Part shown: positions 60,878 to 64,000 of the stretch, in pieces | Layout: the number at the start of each line of letters is the position of its first letter | Numbering within the stretch: position 1 is the stretch's first letter | Assembly (NCBI GenBank): GCA_027922465.2 | Contig: BQMF02000015.1 | Span: 558,001-622,000, forward strand | DNA length: 64,000 nt | Direction: 5' to 3' | Source: Turritopsis dohrnii | Lineage: Eukaryota > Cnidaria > Hydrozoa > Anthoathecata > Oceaniidae | Position numbers and translations under genes: made by a program | The notes under the pieces: model-generated | The model's input: only the letters and a program-made list of their open reading frames with translations | What the model was told of the DNA's origin: nothing | Database searches by the model: none

Positions 60878-63800
60878 ATGAAGTTTGGTTTAATAATATT
60901 TTTATGGTGTCTGATCATCAATCTTGGCGAGTGTAGAAATTTACCAAATGGCACAAATACAACAGACCCATCACTTTGTGATGTTGCTAAAAGAACTTAC
61001 AGAAGTGCGGGTTATGAAGATGAAGATATAAATACTTTAAAAAGTACAGGTAAGATTTCTGAAAAAAAACAACAACAACAATTACATCCTTTTATAACAA
61101 TACATGCGAGAGGAATATGTTAAGCTACATTACCACTTTTTGATGTATGGCTACATCATTCAACATTCGTAATGTGTATGTGAAAATCATATCCATATTT
61201 GTGTTCAATTACTTTAGGATTTTCTCAACAGTGTTTTTTGTGTTACAATGTGAAAACTCTGAACTTACAAGGATTATTAGACAAAACAAAGTCGACCCTT
61301 TTATACATGTTGTATTAGAAAAGATCTTGTTGTGTCTCAAATAACCTTCTGCATTGCTAAAAATGATTCTGTACAAGAGTAAATCATTACAGAAGTTTAA
61401 CACAACTTCTAGCAGTACTTTATTCAGTATTTATTTATTTGAAATATAATCAATATATTGCAACTTTGTTGGATGGTTGAAAACTCACTTGAATAATTCG
61501 TTTTTACAATTTCTTATACTTTTAGAAATTGGTCTGAAGGTATGCGGGAAATATCAAACATGCTGTAAAGCCCAGGCAGAATTAAATCTCGTTAAACTAA
61601 GTGAACGAAAAAGAACTGGTTTGACCAGTCCTTTGCAAAATCAGCTAAATTCCACATTTTATCAGACTGGTGGAAAATTCAAAGGTTAGTTCATGTTTAG
61701 TGTGGTTATTCTTTTCTTAGTGTTTTCAAATGACTTTTACACTACTGAATTATTTTAACATGGACTAAAGTTCCTTATAACTGAAAGTTTAAAAGTAATA
61801 TACATTAAGTTTGTTCTTCCCCCTTATCAATATGAATGTACGAGCCATGACCAAAAGCAATCCTAAGTGAGTGGAGATCTTTGATACATTGCAAAACTTT
61901 ATTATTATAGTATTATTATATAATTATGATTTCTTATAAAAGCGCTCCTAATCATAAAATGGCATAACTCAACGTTAAAGCTGATGAATTTGGTGTGTTG
62001 TTGGGGAAAATTGTAATTTCTATGTTTGTGTGACTATTCATCTTTGTCTCTGAAAATAAAATGTTACTTATGCCATGAAAAGTATATATAATCTTTCATA
62101 TATATTTTAGTGAAAAATATTGTTTATTAGAATCATCGTTAGTAAATGTTGTTTTGGGACAATTGTTTTTTTAATTTTTCTTTTAATGTGCTCATAATTA
62201 ACATTTTTTGACTGTTATTCAGGATTTCCTCTCTACTGATACATTACGACTCTCGGTGAATGTTTTAGTGGACTTTATTTATATTCAGAATTAATGATAA
62301 CTTTGTAAGACTTCCTCAGTAGATCAAAAAAAATGATGAAGCCGTTAAATGATTATTAGAATTAAAACATTTTTAACCCCCTACTGAGATGAAAGCGTCA
62401 TTCATTTTTTGTTTAAAAGAAAATTATTGAATCTTAATATCACTCTGAATAGGTTGACAACTTGGTGTTATTTGAGATCTCAATAGAATATGTGACAAAT
62501 TTTTTGTATACCCTCTTCACCGTTCTTCAAAATTGTTTGTTTTAAATGTGAAAAGCATCCACAAATAAATTTTCTTTTATTACATCGCTGTTCTTAAAAA
62601 CTATACCGGAAAGAAAGCCGTTTTTTGTCTATTGAATAAAAAAAAATATGTGACTGAGCTAATTATGGTTTATCGTACCAAATTCTCTGTCATGGTATTT
62701 TGATGATGGAACGGTGATAAAATCTCTTAAATGCTTTTTCACTCTGACCCCTTTTGTTCCAATCATCTATTTATACATTAAAAAAAAAATTATCTACGTA
62801 CACTGGTGAATGCCAAAACAGTAGAAACAAAAAGTAATTCTTAAACTAATTATTTTTTGTTTTAATATTGTACTGAAAAATCTGGAATGAAGTTTCTTTG
62901 GCTATTACGGAATCTTAATAACATAACTAACTCTGATGCTGAGAAACCTTACGATCTTCTTTTATAGAATTGATGCGAAGTCTTATTACCCGATCTCAGG
63001 AGAGTCTTGATTCTATGTTTGAGAAAACATATGGTCCCCATTACGAAAACAACCGACAAGTATTCAAGTCTTTATACATATCCTTTCATCAATATCTAAA
63101 TGGCAGTGAGTTAGATCTAGATACAAGCATCAATTCATTTTTTGCAAAACTACACGAAAAAGTGTACATTATGACTAAACCATGGTCGACATTTACCAAA
63201 AAATATGAAAACTGTATATACGAAAGTACAAACTATGTGAAGCCTTTCGGCATCATCCAAACAAAAGTTCAGCATCAGACATATCGGTCATTTTCGGCAT
63301 CACGAGTTTTCCTGCAGGGACTAAAGGAAGGAATGGAAGTCATAATGCAATTGTTACAAATGCCTGTTCATGACGAATGTTCCATTGCCTTCATGAAAAT
63401 GACCCAGTGTTCAATCTGTAGTAGCATCTCAGAAAGTCTCAAGCCATGTTCAAACTACTGCAATAATGTGATGAAAGGTTGCTTCGCATACATCATCATG
63501 ATTCAACCAAAATGGGATGAGTACATTAAGGAAATGATGACGCTCGCAGAAAAACTGGAGGGTCCATTTAGCCTTGAAGCTGTTGTGGACTCACTAGGAG
63601 TAAAGATATCAGAGGCAATAATGGTTTTTCAAGAGAATCAGTCAAACATTACAGCTAAGGTATGGTCCATATGAAAGTCAAATTCAGTCATTGGAAAACA
63701 TCAACATCTTGGAATATTACTAGAATCATCCGAGCTGTATTATTATCCTGAATGTTCTTTTTTGCATCAAATGTCATCATTTTTGTATTGTTTAGGTTGA

Positions 63801-64000
63801 AGAACGATGTGGCAAGGAACCTGCCAATAATGCTATCAATGGACGAAAACGTAGATCTCTTGATAAAGGCACCAAGGGCATTCTTGACAACTTGAAGTCA
63901 GAATCAGAAAAGTTAATGAATGGTTTCACATCAAAGACAGAGAAGGCAGTGAAAAGTTTGGAAAAGGAAACTTCTAAAGAAACTGTTGATCAGCCTTCTG
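60878..64000 (+). CDS. Glypican (heparan sulfate proteoglycan core), 5' part
   Basis: Exons 60878-61049, 61526-61684, 62968-63659 and 63796 to the window edge join in frame. The first encodes a signal peptide (MKFGLIIFLWCLIINLGECR) and the first conserved Cys (LCDVAKRTY). The next has the VCGKYQTCC cluster typical of glypicans. The long exon carries the alpha-helical glypican core with further Cys (MTQCSICSS, CSNYCNNVMKGC). A furin-type site NGRKRRS lies at the start of the fourth exon, where glypicans are usually cleaved. The protein is secreted to the cell surface and normally held by a GPI anchor, modulating Wnt, Hedgehog or BMP signals (family knowledge). The carboxyl part, with the expected Ser-Gly attachment sites and GPI signal, is outside the window. 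Confidence 0.92.

Overview
This window is animal (metazoan) nuclear DNA: AT-rich, with short phase-matched GT-AG introns, dense mobile elements, and animal-specific families (T-box factor, glypican, TRIM/B-box protein, Nup358/RanBP2-type zinc fingers and Ran-binding domains, BEL/Pao retrotransposon). The sequence alone does not fix the species. An invertebrate such as a cnidarian or tunicate would fit, but that is only an impression.

Left part, about 1-32 kb: a tandem cluster on the + strand of an unusual gene family. It joins a TRIM-like front half (RING, two B-boxes, coiled coil) to a nucleoporin-like back half (long FG-repeat arrays, RanBP2-type zinc fingers, Ran-binding domains). Copy 1 (1128-11381) has seven zinc fingers, two canonical Ran-binding domains and one degenerate one between them; its RING exon is not visible. 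Copy 2 (26390-32057) is complete from the RING and has about 32 FG units and three zinc fingers, but stops before the Ran-binding domain, of which only a decayed upstream linker follows. Between them lie the remains of a third copy (14019-16128). An apparently intact BEL/Pao retrotransposon (18598-25655), with 515-bp LTRs identical by eye and a GATGG target duplication, sits between the third copy and copy 2.

Middle part, about 32-43 kb: the last two visible exons of a - strand membrane protein with a fibronectin III domain and one membrane span, a LINE tail fragment, and a divergent T-box gene (about 37.5-42.55 kb, six visible exons) with an eh1-like motif before the DNA-binding domain.

Right part, about 43-60 kb: gene-poor. 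It holds a possible single-exon membrane protein gene (44589-45011, - strand) and a rich set of non-autonomous DNA elements: several MITE families sharing AGCYTGG ends and TAA target duplications, a cluster of five copies of a ~95-bp repeat, a pogo-like transposon carrying two other elements nested inside it, a tRNA-derived SINE with a TTAC tail, and a 4.5-kb element bounded by CCCAGCCGGCA inverted ends and packed with GACGTC motifs. The window ends inside a glypican gene (60878 to beyond 64000).

The main candidate for something new is the TRIM/FG-nucleoporin gene family. Its layout suggests a ubiquitin-ligase scaffold carrying nuclear-pore-type modules. That function is inference from domains only.
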